The notes beneath the pieces were generated by a model, which was not told where the DNA came from, did not search any database, and saw nothing but the letters and a program-made list of their open reading frames with translations. From contig NZ_CP171843.1 in assembly GCF_048020265.1 (NCBI RefSeq), positions 620,001 through 684,000 of the forward strand: a stretch of 64,000 bases of DNA, in the 5' to 3' direction. Positions within the stretch are counted from its first letter, which is position 1. Every line of letters begins with the position of its first letter. This document shows positions 37,240-46,443 of this stretch, in pieces. The DNA is from Limnohabitans_A sp048020265 (lineage in GTDB: Bacteria; Pseudomonadota; Gammaproteobacteria; Burkholderiales; Burkholderiaceae_C). Made by a program: the position numbers and the translations under genes.

Positions 37240-38367
37240 TCAGAGGGTCTTCATTTGCTGGCGGTACCACTCGTGGAAGTGCTGCATGCCATCTTCCATG
37301 GGGCTTTGGTAGGGCCCGACTTCGTTGTCGCCGCGCATCAGCAGGGCCTTGCGGCCCGCGTCCATGCGTTCGGCAATTTCGTCGTCTTCGATGCAGGTTT
37401 CCATGTAGGCGGCCTGCTGGGCTTCGACGAACTCGCGCTCAAAGGCCACGATTTCTTCGGGGTAGTAAAACTCCACCATGTTCAGCGTCTTGCTGGGGCT
37501 GATCGGGTGCAGGGTCGACACCGTGAGCACATGGGGGTACCACTCGACCATGATGTGCGGGTAGTAGGTCAGCCAGATCGCACCGCGCTCGGGCAATTGC
37601 CCGTTGCGGTACTTCAGCAGCACCTCGTGCCACTTTTTGTAGGTGTCCGAGCCGGGTTTGCCAAAGCCGCCCGACACGCCCACGGTTTGCACCGAGTAGT
37701 GCTCCTTGAACTCCCAGCTCAGGTCGTCGCAGGTGACAAACTGGCCGAGGCCCGGGTGGAAGGGGCCGACGTGGTAGTCCTCCAGGTAGACCTCGATGAA
37801 GGTCTTCCAGTTGTAGTTGCACTCGTGCAATTCAACCCGGTCCAGTGCGTAGCCTTCAAAGTTCAGCAGCGCTCTGGGGCCCATGCCCGCCAGGTCGGCG
37901 GCGATGTCGCGGCCGTTGTCTTCAAACAACAGACCGTTCCATTCCTGCAACTTGTAGTTGTTCAGGTTCAGGCAGGGGTCGTGCGCAAAGTGGGGTGCGC
38001 CCAGCAGCTCGCCGCTGGGCGAATAGGTCCAGCGGTGCAGCGGGCACACGATGTTGCCGCCTGCGCTGCCCTTTTGCTGGGTCTGCAGGTTGCCCCGACC
38101 ATTCAGCATGACGGCCTGGCGGTGGCGGCAGACGTTTGAGACGAGTTCGACCCCGCCTTGGGCATTGCGCACCAAGGCGCGGCCTTGCGCCTCGTGGGGC
38201 AGGGCGTAATAGTCGCCCGGGTGGGGCACCGCCAGCTGGTGGCCCACGTAGCGGGGGCCTTGCCGGAAGAGCGTGTTCAATTCGCGCTGAAACAGCGCTT
38301 CATCGAAATAAGTGGAAACTGGTAGTTGGCTTGCGGCCTGCTGCAGTTGAAGACTTAAATCAGACAT
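37240..38367 (-). CDS. Rieske non-heme iron oxygenase, alpha subunit
   Basis: This 375-residue oxygenase has a Rieske [2Fe-2S] domain with C80-x-H82 and C108-x2-H111, then a catalytic domain with the facial-triad motif EDYHVGPFH (H199 and H204). A third acidic ligand is expected in the C-terminal half. The 26-residue linker between the cluster pairs is longer than the usual 17, because of a Gly/Gln-rich insertion (GRGNLQTQQKGSAGG). No ferredoxin or reductase gene is adjacent, so its electron donor and substrate are unknown. The transcript leader contains a terminator-like hairpin. Confidence 0.9.
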   Translation of the reverse strand: MSDLSLQLQQAASQLPVSTYFDEALFQRELNTLFRQGPRYVGHQLAVPHPGDYYALPHEAQGRALVRNAQGGVELVSNVCRHRQAVMLNGRGNLQTQQKGSAGGNIVCPLHRWTYSPSGELLGAPHFAHDPCLNLNNYKLQEWNGLLFEDNGRDIAADLAGMGPRALLNFEGYALDRVELHECNYNWKTFIEVYLEDYHVGPFHPGLGQFVTCDDLSWEFKEHYSVQTVGVSGGFGKPGSDTYKKWHEVLLKYRNGQLPERGAIWLTYYPHIMVEWYPHVLTVSTLHPISPSKTLNMVEFYYPEEIVAFEREFVEAQQAAYMETCIEDDEIAERMDAGRKALLMRGDNEVGPYQSPMEDGMQHFHEWYRQQMKTL

Positions 38368-38438
38368 GGGTGACCTGACCTAGAGACTCCCCCTATGAAG
38401 GGGCAGGGACAAAGCGCTGAATTCAAGGAAAACCGCGC

Positions 38439-38463
38439 AAAAAAATGACAGGGAAACCCTGTC
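38439..38463 (-). terminator. Terminator hairpin in the Rieske gene leader (candidate attenuator)
   Basis: On the minus strand, GACAGGG-TTT-CCCTGTC is followed by A and seven T. It lies about 75 bases upstream of the Rieske ATG. The gene behind it (xseB) is divergent, so it should act on the Rieske transcript itself. A possible -10 box, TAGAAT, lies at 38475-38480. Confidence 0.6.
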
Positions 38464-38474
38464 GATGAGCTGTA

Positions 38475-38480
38475 ATTCTA
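38475..38480 (-). promoter_or_regulatory. Candidate -10 box for the Rieske gene
   Basis: TAGAAT on the minus strand is preceded by GGGG, the same immediate context (GGGTAGAAT) as the candidate guaC -10. The -35 region is poor (CTTCAA region). The call rests on position and on the paired hairpin. Confidence 0.35.
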
Positions 38481-38634
38481 CCCCGGGGGGTGGGCCTTGA
38501 AGCCCGCATTGGCACAAGCCGTCAGAAATTCAAGGACTCTCAGAGTCCGCCCGTCTGGCGAGCTTGACGGTGCCCTGTGTCAGTCTGATCAAGGCTTAAG
38601 GCCTAAAATCGGGTTTTTTCCTCCGGAACTCCCC

Positions 38635-38889
38635 ATGCCCAAGGCCGCCCCCTCCGACGCCGCTGACACCTCGGTAGCGCCCCTGCCTGCCACGTACGAA
38701 GCGGCTTTGTCGGAGCTGGAGTCGTTGGTGGCCCAGCTTGAATCGGGCCAGATGCCTTTGGACCAGCTCTTGACCGGCTACCAGCGCGGCGCGGTTTTGC
38801 TGGCGTTTTGCCGCGACAAGCTCAAGGCGGTGGAAGACCAGATCCAGGTGCTGGACGGCGTGCAACTCAAACCCTGGAGCGGCGCATGA
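38635..38889 (+). CDS. xseB: Exodeoxyribonuclease VII small subunit
   Basis: This 84-residue protein is the small subunit of the single-strand exonuclease. The core TYEAALSELESLVAQLESG followed by MPLDQLLTGYQRGAVLLAFC is the standard XseB helical hairpin. The start is ATG 38635 and the last codons overlap ispA (ATGA at 38886-38889). This is the first gene of the common xseB-ispA-dxs operon. The 38368-38634 spacer also holds the Rieske leader. Confidence 0.95.
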   Translation: MPKAAPSDAADTSVAPLPATYEAALSELESLVAQLESGQMPLDQLLTGYQRGAVLLAFCRDKLKAVEDQIQVLDGVQLKPWSGA

Positions 38890-39788
38890 GTCTGAACTTG
38901 AAGGCCTGGATGCAGCCGCATCTCGATCGGGTCGAGCAAGCTTTGTCGGCCGGCATCGCGGCCGAATCACCTGCCGCAATGGGCCAGGCCATGCGCTACG
39001 CGGTGCTGGACGGCGGCAAGCGCCTGCGCCCCTTGCTGGTGTTGGCCACGGCCGAGGCGGTGGGCGATGCGACCAGCAGCCCGGCGGCGCTGAATGCCGC
39101 CTGCGCCATCGAGTTGATCCATGCTTATTCGCTGGTGCACGACGACATGCCCTGCATGGACAACGACGTGCTGCGCCGCGGCAAACCCACAGTGCATATG
39201 CAGTTTGGCGAGGCCCAGGCCCTGCTGGCGGGCGACGCCTTGCAGACGCTGGCCTTTGAATTTTTGACACCTCCGGATGGCAGCATGCCTGCGGCGGTGC
39301 AGGCCGCCTGCGTGGGCTTGCTGGCCCGGGCTTCCGGTTACCAGGGCATGGCCGGGGGGCAGGCGATTGACCTGGCCAGTGTCGGCCAGCGCCTGACTGA
39401 AGACCAATTGCGCCAGATGCACCGCCTCAAAACCGGGGCACTGCTGCTGTGCAGCGTGCAGATGGGCGCAGCCTGTGTGCAGGGCGTTTCTGCCCCTGTG
39501 CAAGCGGCTCTCCAGCGCTTTGGAGAGGCCCTGGGCCTGGCCTTTCAGGTGGTCGACGATGTGCTGGATGTGACGGCCGATTCGGCCACGCTGGGCAAGA
39601 CTGCAGGCAAGGATGAAGCCGCCGACAAACCCACTTATGTGGCCCTGATGGGCCTGGATGCGGCCAAGGCTTATGCCGACAGCTTGGCGGCTCAGGCCAT
39701 GCAGGCGCTGGCCGACACCGGATTGCCCGATGACCGTTTGGCCGCGCTGCGTGCTCTGACCGCCATGGTGGTAGAAAGAAACAACTGA
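38886..39788 (+). CDS. ispA: Farnesyl diphosphate synthase (polyprenyl synthetase)
   Basis: This 300-residue prenyltransferase condenses IPP with DMAPP and GPP. The first aspartate-rich motif, DDMPCMDND, is at residues 86-94; the second is in VVDDVLD. LRRGKPT and GGQAIDL are also conserved. It overlaps xseB by four bases and ends one base before dxs, so isoprenoid precursor supply and chain elongation are coexpressed. Confidence 0.95.
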   Translation: MSLNLKAWMQPHLDRVEQALSAGIAAESPAAMGQAMRYAVLDGGKRLRPLLVLATAEAVGDATSSPAALNAACAIELIHAYSLVHDDMPCMDNDVLRRGKPTVHMQFGEAQALLAGDALQTLAFEFLTPPDGSMPAAVQAACVGLLARASGYQGMAGGQAIDLASVGQRLTEDQLRQMHRLKTGALLLCSVQMGAACVQGVSAPVQAALQRFGEALGLAFQVVDDVLDVTADSATLGKTAGKDEAADKPTYVALMGLDAAKAYADSLAAQAMQALADTGLPDDRLAALRALTAMVVERNN

Positions 39789-39789
39789 C

Positions 39790-41640
39790 ATGACCGATTT
39801 GCTCAAGAACATCGACTCCCCGGCCGATCTGCGCCGCCTGCAGCGCACCGACTTGCCCCAATTGGCCGATGAACTGCGCCACTGCGTGCTGGACAACGTC
39901 TCCAAAACCGGTGGGCATTTGAGCTCCAACCTGGGCACGGTGGAGTTGACGGTGGCATTGCACTATGTCTTCAACACCCCGGAAGACCGTATCGTCTGGG
40001 ATGTGGGCCACCAGACCTACCCGCACAAAATCCTTACCGGCCGGCGCGACCGCATGCCCACGCTGCGCCAATTTGGCGGCTTGTCGGGCTTTCCGCGGCG
40101 CGACGAGAGCGAATACGACACCTTTGGCACGGCCCATTCGTCCACCAGCATTTCGGCGGTTCTGGGCATGGCTGTGGCGGCCCGCCAAAAAGGCGAGTCG
40201 CGCCATTCGATTGCCGTGATCGGCGACGGCGCCATGACGGCCGGCATGGCCTTTGAAGCCTTAAACAACGCGGGCGTCGAAGAGTGCAAGCTGCTGGTGA
40301 TCCTGAACGACAACGACATGTCGATCAGCCCACCCGTGGGGGCGCTCAACCGCTACCTGGCCCAGCTCATGAGCGGGCGTTTTTATTCGGCGGCCAAGGC
40401 CGGTGCCAAGAACGTGCTGAAAAATGCACCGCCCCTGTTTGAGCTGGCCAAGCGCCTGGAAGAACACGCCAAAGGCATGGTGGTGCCGGCCACTCTGTTC
40501 GAGAAGTTCGGCTTCAACTACATCGGCCCGATCGACGGGCACGACCTGGAATCGCTGATCCCGACGCTGGAGAACATCAAGCACCTGGATGGCCCGCAGT
40601 TTTTGCATGTGGTCACCAAAAAAGGCCAGGGGTACGACAAGGCCGAAGCCGACCCGGTGGCCTACCATGGCCCCGGCAAGTTCGACCCCAGCGTGGGCCT
40701 GGTGCCAGCGGCCACGCCCGCCAAAACCACCTTCACCCAGGTGTTTGGCCAGTGGCTGTGTGACATGGCCGAAAAAGACATGCGCCTGGTGGGCATCACG
40801 CCCGCCATGCGCGAGGGCTCGGGCATGGTGGCGTTTCACCAGCGTTTCCCCAAGCGCTATTACGACGTGGGCATTGCTGAGCAGCATGCCGTGACCTTTG
40901 CCGCAGGCATGGCCTGCGAGGGCCTGAAACCCGTGGTGGCGATTTATTCCACCTTTTTGCAGCGCGGCTACGACCAGCTGATCCACGATGTGGCCTTGCA
41001 AAACCTGCCGGTGGTCTTTGCGCTCGACCGCGCCGGTCTGGTGGGGGCCGATGGCGCGACCCATGCAGGGGCTTACGACATCGCTTTTATTCGCTGTATC
41101 CCCAACATGAGTCTGGCTTGCCCGGCCGATGAGCGGGAATGCCGCCAGCTGCTGAGCACCGCTTACGCACAAAACCACCCGGTGGCGGTGCGTTATCCGC
41201 GCGGTGCGGGCGTGGGCACCGAGCCCGGGCGCGATCTGGACACTTTGCCGTTCGGCAAAGGCGAAGTGCGCCGCCAGGGCGAAAAAGTGGCCATTCTGGC
41301 CTTTGGCACCTTGCTGGCCCCGGCTTTGCAGGCCGCTGAAAAACTCAATGCCACGGTGGTCAACATGCGCTGGGTCAAGCCGCTGGATGTGGACTTGCTG
41401 GACCACATCGCCCAAAGCCACGAGCGCATCGTCACGGTGGAAGAGGGCTGCACCATGGGCGGCGCAGGCAGCGCGGTGGCCGAGGCTTTGCAGACTTTGC
41501 AGATCACCCGGCCGGTTTTGCAGCTGGGCTTGCCGGACGAATTCATTGAGCACGGCGATCCGGCCAAACTGCTGGCCCTGCAGGGGCTGGATGCGGCGGG
41601 GATGGAGAAGTCCATTCGGCAGCGTTGGCCTGATTTGTGA
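39790..41640 (+). CDS. dxs: 1-deoxy-D-xylulose-5-phosphate synthase
   Basis: This 616-residue thiamine-diphosphate enzyme starts the MEP isoprenoid pathway from pyruvate and glyceraldehyde 3-phosphate. Recognisable segments are GHLSSNLG, WDVGHQTYPHKILTGR, the ThDP-binding GDGAMTAGMAFEALN with NDNDMSISP, and DVGIAEQHAVTFAAG with the catalytic glutamate in the transketolase-like domain. Its length is normal for the family. It begins one base after the ispA stop. Confidence 0.97.
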   Translation: MTDLLKNIDSPADLRRLQRTDLPQLADELRHCVLDNVSKTGGHLSSNLGTVELTVALHYVFNTPEDRIVWDVGHQTYPHKILTGRRDRMPTLRQFGGLSGFPRRDESEYDTFGTAHSSTSISAVLGMAVAARQKGESRHSIAVIGDGAMTAGMAFEALNNAGVEECKLLVILNDNDMSISPPVGALNRYLAQLMSGRFYSAAKAGAKNVLKNAPPLFELAKRLEEHAKGMVVPATLFEKFGFNYIGPIDGHDLESLIPTLENIKHLDGPQFLHVVTKKGQGYDKAEADPVAYHGPGKFDPSVGLVPAATPAKTTFTQVFGQWLCDMAEKDMRLVGITPAMREGSGMVAFHQRFPKRYYDVGIAEQHAVTFAAGMACEGLKPVVAIYSTFLQRGYDQLIHDVALQNLPVVFALDRAGLVGADGATHAGAYDIAFIRCIPNMSLACPADERECRQLLSTAYAQNHPVAVRYPRGAGVGTEPGRDLDTLPFGKGEVRRQGEKVAILAFGTLLAPALQAAEKLNATVVNMRWVKPLDVDLLDHIAQSHERIVTVEEGCTMGGAGSAVAEALQTLQITRPVLQLGLPDEFIEHGDPAKLLALQGLDAAGMEKSIRQRWPDL

Positions 41641-41821
41641 CCTGTCAGAGATAAGACGCTGCCCCGGGGCATCACCAGGCTGAACGTGAAATTTTTTCAA
41701 TTTCGCTTCGAAGGGTAAACCCGGCCCGTTAAGTCTTCTGTAGGTTTTTACAATACCAATTGACGCAACTGTCAGCGCCCGGCATGCCGGGTGTGTTTCT
41801 TATCTTTTAAGGAGTCCATTC

Positions 41822-42901
41822 ATGGATCGTCGTTCCATTCTGAAAAATGCAGGCATTGCGGGCGTTTTGGCCGCAGGCGTTGCTCCGGCTGTTCACGCCC
41901 AGGCCGCCATTCGCTGGCGCTTGGCTTCGAGCTTCCCCAAGTCTTTGGACACCTTGTTCGGTGGCTGCGAGATCTTTGCCAAGAAGGTCAAAGAGATGAG
42001 CGGCGGCAAGTTCGAGATCACCACCCACCCAGCCGGTGAGTTGATGCCCGCCTTTGGCGTGCTGGATGGCGTGCAAAACGGCACCGTGGAATGCGCCCAC
42101 ACCGCGCCTTATTACTTCTTCGGCAAAGACGAAACCTTCGCCCTCGATTGCGCCATCCCCTTCGGCCTGAACAGCCGCCAGATGACCGCCTGGATGTACG
42201 AAGGCAATGGCATGAAGCTGCTGCGTGAGCACTATGCCAAGTTCAACGTGGTGAACTTCCCCATGGGCAACACCGGCACCCAGATGGGTGGTTGGTTCCG
42301 CAAAGAGATCAAGAAGGTCGAAGACCTCAAGGGTTTGAAGTTCCGCGTGGGCGGTTTCGCTGGCAAGGTGCTCGAGCGCATGGGCGTGGTGCCTCAGAAC
42401 ATTCCCGCTGGTGAGATTTACCAGTCGCTGGAAAAGGGCACGATCGATGCGGCCGAGTGGATCAGCCCACACGACGACCTGAAGTTGGGCCTGAACAAAG
42501 TGGCGCCGTTCTATTACTATCCCGGCTGGTGGGAAGGTGGCCCTCAGTTGTCCTTGTACGTCAACCAGAAGGCCTACGATGCACTGTCGGCTGAAAACAA
42601 GGCCATCGTGGACACCGCCACGACCTATGCCCACACCATCATCCAGGCACGCTATGACGCCAGCAACCCTGGCGCCCTGCGTCAGTTGGCGGCACAGAAG
42701 ACCAAGGTCCTGGCCTTCCCCAAGAACATGATGGATGTGGCTTTCAAGCACTCTGAAGAGTTGTACTCTGAACTGAGCGCCAAGAACCCGAACTGGAAGA
42801 AGGTCTACACCGACTACGCCAAGTTCCGCGCTGACTCCAACTGGTGGTTCCGTTTCGGCGAAGCCCGCTTCGACAACTTCATGCAGTCGCAAAAACTCTG
42901 A
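41822..42901 (+). CDS. TRAP transporter receptor (DctP family, TakP-like)
   Basis: This 359-residue periplasmic receptor has an N-terminus MDRRSILKNAGIAGVLAAG followed by A-H-A, suggesting export through a twin-arginine-type or Sec signal. Conserved features include FRVGGFAGKVLERMG with the carboxylate-binding arginine region, and WISPHDDLKLG. These resemble the 2-oxo-acid receptor TakP. AAGGAG precedes the ATG. The 41641-41821 spacer shows a CCCGGCATGCCGGG palindrome (41778-41791) but no clear promoter. Its membrane partners are encoded convergently at 43081-45470. Confidence 0.9.
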   Translation: MDRRSILKNAGIAGVLAAGVAPAVHAQAAIRWRLASSFPKSLDTLFGGCEIFAKKVKEMSGGKFEITTHPAGELMPAFGVLDGVQNGTVECAHTAPYYFFGKDETFALDCAIPFGLNSRQMTAWMYEGNGMKLLREHYAKFNVVNFPMGNTGTQMGGWFRKEIKKVEDLKGLKFRVGGFAGKVLERMGVVPQNIPAGEIYQSLEKGTIDAAEWISPHDDLKLGLNKVAPFYYYPGWWEGGPQLSLYVNQKAYDALSAENKAIVDTATTYAHTIIQARYDASNPGALRQLAAQKTKVLAFPKNMMDVAFKHSEELYSELSAKNPNWKKVYTDYAKFRADSNWWFRFGEARFDNFMQSQKL

Positions 42902-42938
42902 GGCTGATACCGGGCCTGCGCGCCCGGTTCGTCGATCC

Positions 42939-42970
42939 ACCCGCTGCGCTTGCGCCCAGCGGGTTTTTTT
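42939..42970 (+). terminator. Terminator after the TRAP receptor gene
   Basis: ACCCGCTG / CAGCGGGT with a 10-base loop is followed by six further T. A second GC stem (ACCGGGC / GCCCGGT, 42909-42928) lies just before it. Confidence 0.85.
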
Positions 42971-43028
42971 ATCGGCAGCACATCGGCATGGCTTCAGACG
43001 GGTCAGCAGCTGCGCCGAATGACAGGCG

Positions 43029-43059
43029 AAAAAAAGCCCATCTGAAAACAGATGGGCTT
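43029..43059 (-). terminator. Terminator of the TRAP membrane-gene operon
   Basis: AAGCCCATCTG / CAGATGGGCTT is a perfect 11-bp stem with a four-base loop. On the minus strand it is followed by a run of T, placing it 22 bases after the dctM stop. Confidence 0.85.
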
Positions 43060-43080
43060 GGTTTTGGGTGAATCAGGTGT

Positions 43081-44880
43081 TCAGCGCTTCGCGGCACCCG
43101 GGATGTCTTTCATCGGGTCGTCTTCTGCGGCATCGTCCTTGGCCTCATCGGCTTGCAGGTCGGTGCCGGCCTTGTCGGCTTCTTCGCTGCTTGGGTCATC
43201 AAAGGCCGAGTCCGAGGCTTCGAGCGTCACACTGTCCAGATCCACGGCCGTTGTGTTGGTCAGTGATCCGGTCACCATCGACGGGAAGGCGATGATCGCC
43301 GCCACCATCAGCAACTGCAGCGCGATGAAGGCGATGGAGCCTTTGTAGATCTCGGTCGTCTTCACACTTGGGATGTTCTCGCCTGTGACACGGTCGGTGT
43401 AGTCGTTGCGAGCGGCTACGCTGCGCAAATAGAACAAGGCAAAACCGAAGGGTGGTGTGAGGAAAGAGGTCTGCAGGTTCATGGCCACCATCACACCGAA
43501 CCAGATCAGGGCCTGGTCAGACGTCATGCCAGGCACCAATTCGGGCAGGATCTTGGCAGCAGCCGGGGCCAGCAGTGGCACCACGATGAAGGCAATTTCG
43601 AAGAAGTCAATGAACATGCCCAGCACGAAGATCAACAGGTTCACCACGAACAGGAACCCCAAGGCACCACCGGGGATGTTTTCGAACAGGTGTTCGACCC
43701 AGATGTGACCATCGGCCGCATTGAAGGTGAAGCTGAACACGGTCGAGCCGATCAGAATGAACAGCACAAAAGTGGACAGTTTGGCGGTGCTCTCCAGGGC
43801 CTGACGCGTCAGGTTCAGGTTGAGTTTGCCTTTGAGGCCTGCCAACACCAGAGCGCCTACAGCGCCCATGGCGCCACCCTCGGTGGGCGTGGCCACACCC
43901 AAGAAGATGGTGCCCAGCACCAGAAAGATCAGGATCAGCGGCGGCATGAGCACAAAGGTGACCTGCTCGGCCAGACGCGACAGCAGACCCAGGCCAGTGA
44001 CACGGTTGAACACGGACAGGCTCAGTGCCACCAGCGAGGCGATGGTCATGGACAAAATAACCACCTCATCGCCAGGCGCGGGCATGGAGCGTTCCAGCCA
44101 GTCGCGCAAAAGCGCGTCGTGCACTTGCGCCCAAGCCACGCCCACCACGGTGGCGATCAAAAGCAAAGCGATCAGTGACTTGTGACCGGACTGGCCGTTG
44201 CTTTCGCGGTAAATGCGTGCCTCAGCTGGCAAGGCCGGCACCATGGCGGGCTTGAAGATGGCCACGGCCACAATGAACAGGATGTACAGGCCCACCAGCA
44301 GCAAACCGGGCAACAAGGCGCCGGCGTACATGTCGCCCACCGAGCGGCCCAGCTGGTCAGCCAACACGATCAGCACCAGCGAAGGGGGGATGGCCTGCGC
44401 CAGCGTACCAGAAGCGGTGATGACGCCCGTGGCGATCACCCGGCTGTAGCCGTAGCGCAGCATGATGGGCAGCGAAATCAAGCCCATCGAGATGACAGCC
44501 GCAGCCACCACACCCGTGGTGGCGGCCAGCAAGGCACCCACCAAAATCACCGCAATGGCCAAGCCGCCGCGCACCGGACCAAACACCTGGCCCACCGTTT
44601 CCAGCAGGTCTTCGGCCATGCCCGAGCGCTCCAGCAGGATGCCCATGAAGGTGAAGAAGGGGATGGCCAGCAAGGTGTCGTTTTGCATGATGCCAAAGAT
44701 GCGCAGGGGCAGGGCTTGGAACATGCTGGCCGGAAAGAGACCCGCTTCCATGCCCAAAAAGCCAAAACCCAGGCCGCAAGCCGCCAGTGCAAACGCCACC
44801 GGAAAGCCGGTGATCAACAGGGCCAACAGGCCCGCAAACATCAGAGGTACAAAGTTTTGTACCAAAAAAGAGGCTTCCAT
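43081..44880 (-). CDS. dctM: TRAP transporter large permease (DctM family, extended)
   Basis: This 599-residue protein is longer than the usual 430 residues. Part of the excess is a central loop and part is a C-terminal acidic tail of about 55 residues (rich in Asp, Glu and Ala) after the last helix. Core motifs such as ITGFPVAFAL, ASGTLAQAIPPSLVLIVLAD and ATPTEGGAMGAVGAL are typical of DctM. The start ATG 44880 overlaps the dctQ stop (TGATG). With dctQ and the convergent receptor it forms a sodium-driven importer, probably for a 2-oxo acid or similar carboxylate. Confidence 0.92.
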   Translation of the reverse strand: MEASFLVQNFVPLMFAGLLALLITGFPVAFALAACGLGFGFLGMEAGLFPASMFQALPLRIFGIMQNDTLLAIPFFTFMGILLERSGMAEDLLETVGQVFGPVRGGLAIAVILVGALLAATTGVVAAAVISMGLISLPIMLRYGYSRVIATGVITASGTLAQAIPPSLVLIVLADQLGRSVGDMYAGALLPGLLLVGLYILFIVAVAIFKPAMVPALPAEARIYRESNGQSGHKSLIALLLIATVVGVAWAQVHDALLRDWLERSMPAPGDEVVILSMTIASLVALSLSVFNRVTGLGLLSRLAEQVTFVLMPPLILIFLVLGTIFLGVATPTEGGAMGAVGALVLAGLKGKLNLNLTRQALESTAKLSTFVLFILIGSTVFSFTFNAADGHIWVEHLFENIPGGALGFLFVVNLLIFVLGMFIDFFEIAFIVVPLLAPAAAKILPELVPGMTSDQALIWFGVMVAMNLQTSFLTPPFGFALFYLRSVAARNDYTDRVTGENIPSVKTTEIYKGSIAFIALQLLMVAAIIAFPSMVTGSLTNTTAVDLDSVTLEASDSAFDDPSSEEADKAGTDLQADEAKDDAAEDDPMKDIPGAAKR

Positions 44881-45470
44881 CAACGGGCTCCCTGGATTTC
44901 TTGCTGCAGCTCCGCAGCACGTTTTTCATCATCACTTTGGCTGTCTTCGTGGGCCAGTGTGTCTGGGCCCTGGCCACGCAAAAACGCCAATCGCTTGACC
45001 AACTCGGACAAGCTTTGCAGCAAGAGCAAGGCAAAACCGACGGGGATCAGCAAATACACGGGCCAGCGGATCAGGCCGCCTGCGTTGGAGGACATTTCGC
45101 CGGAGGTATAGGCTTGCATGAACATGGGCCAAGACAAAGCGATGCTGAGCACGCAAAACGGGATCAGGGCCAGCACAATGCCGCCCACGTCGATCCAGTT
45201 GCGGGTGCGTGCGCTCAGGCGGCTGGCCAAAAAGTCAATGCGAACGTGCGCGTTGTTCAGCAGGCCGTAACCTGCGCCGAGCAGAAATACGGCGGCAAAC
45301 AGGTACCACTGGATTTCAAGCAAGGCGTTGGAGCTGCTGTCAAAAATTTTGCGCACGATGGCATTGCCTGCGCTGATCAAGGTGGTGATCAGCACCAGCC
45401 AGATCGTGATTTTCCCGATGGCGCGGTTGAGCGCATCGATCCAGCGGGACCATTGCAAAAGGGCATTCAT
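44880..45470 (-). CDS. dctQ: TRAP transporter small permease (DctQ family)
   Basis: This 196-residue four-helix membrane subunit has the conserved QWYLFAAVFLLGAGYGL and NNAHVRIDF segments after the second helix. It overlaps dctM by the TGATG arrangement. The hydrophilic C-terminus (about 35 residues) is acidic. It bridges receptor docking and the large permease. A possible -10 box TACAAT lies on the minus strand near 45500. Confidence 0.92.
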   Translation of the reverse strand: MNALLQWSRWIDALNRAIGKITIWLVLITTLISAGNAIVRKIFDSSSNALLEIQWYLFAAVFLLGAGYGLLNNAHVRIDFLASRLSARTRNWIDVGGIVLALIPFCVLSIALSWPMFMQAYTSGEMSSNAGGLIRWPVYLLIPVGFALLLLQSLSELVKRLAFLRGQGPDTLAHEDSQSDDEKRAAELQQEIQGAR

Positions 45471-45637
45471 AAGGGTTTTCCTCAGTCAAGAGCGGCGATT
45501 GTACGTGGGACCCAGACCCCGTCCGGGTCGTGAAACCCTTGAAAGAGCTTGATGTTTTTTCAAGTCATGGGCTTGTATTCAAAAGCGTTCAAATAGCGGC
45601 TGTGCCTGAGTTGCGGCTGTGGAGGCCGCTGCAGTTG

Positions 45638-45651
45638 CCGCCAGTTGGCGG
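45638..45651. promoter_or_regulatory. Inverted repeat upstream of tupB
   Basis: CCGCCA-GT-TGGCGG lies 49 bases before the tupB ATG, in the dctQ-tupB spacer. It does not resemble a ModE box. It may be an operator or a simple hairpin; nothing in the sequence identifies a binding protein. No strong promoter match was found between 45471 and 45699. Confidence 0.3.
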
Positions 45652-45699
45652 ACCTTTGGAGGCGCGCCACGCCCTAAAGCCCTTACCATCGGGCGCAAC

Positions 45700-46443
45700 A
45701 TGAACAGCTTCACCGACAGCGTCTTGACGGCGCTCAACCTCATTACTTCATTCGATCCAGACTTGTGGGTGGTCGTCACCCGCTCACTGGCCGTCAGCGC
45801 CGCTGCCTGCTTGCTGGCCTATGGCGTGGGCGTGGTGCTGGGGGCTTGGCTGGCGGTGTCGCGGTTTCGCAGCCGGAGCGCGGTGCTGGTCGGTTTGAAC
45901 ACTTTGCTGGCGTTGCCTTCGGTGGTGGTGGGTTTGGTGGTGTATTTGCTGCTGTCGCGCAGCGGGCCCTTGGGCTTTTTGGGCTGGATGTTCAGTTTTC
46001 AGGCCATGGTGCTGGCCCAGTTCATTTTGGTGGTGCCGGTGGTGGCCGCGTTGACGCGCCAGGTGGTCGAAGACGTGGAGCGTCAGCACGGCGAGCAGTG
46101 GGCCTCGCTCGGCGCAGGGTCCTGGGTGCGCAGCTTATTACTGGCCTGGGACGAGCGCTTGGCCTTGTTGACCATTGGCGTGACCGCCTTTGGCCGCGCC
46201 ATCTCGGAAGTGGGCGCGGTGATGATCGTGGGCGGCAACATCGATGGCTTCACCCGGGTCATGACCACCGCCATTGCGCTCGAAACCAGCAAAGGCGATT
46301 TGCCGCTGGCGCTGGGCCTGGGCATGGTCTTGCTGGTGGTGGTGCTGCTGCTCAACGCGCTGGTGGCGGGGCTGCGCCTGTGGGGTGAGCGGCGGTATGC
46401 ACGGCCCGCGCCCTTGGACAGGACGCTGGGGGTGCACCCATGA
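45700..46443 (+). CDS. tupB: Tungstate ABC transporter permease
   Basis: This 247-residue permease has five or six membrane helices and the ABC permease loop FGRAISEVGAVMIVGGNI, which is typical of tungstate, molybdate and sulfate importers. The GWMFSFQAMVLAQFILVVP segment also matches the TupB type. The ATG at 45700 was chosen because the N-terminus MNSFTDSVLTALNLI begins the first conserved region. It overlaps tupC by four bases (ATGA). It is the first gene of tupBCA. Confidence 0.9.
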   Translation: MNSFTDSVLTALNLITSFDPDLWVVVTRSLAVSAAACLLAYGVGVVLGAWLAVSRFRSRSAVLVGLNTLLALPSVVVGLVVYLLLSRSGPLGFLGWMFSFQAMVLAQFILVVPVVAALTRQVVEDVERQHGEQWASLGAGSWVRSLLLAWDERLALLTIGVTAFGRAISEVGAVMIVGGNIDGFTRVMTTAIALETSKGDLPLALGLGMVLLVVVLLLNALVAGLRLWGERRYARPAPLDRTLGVHP

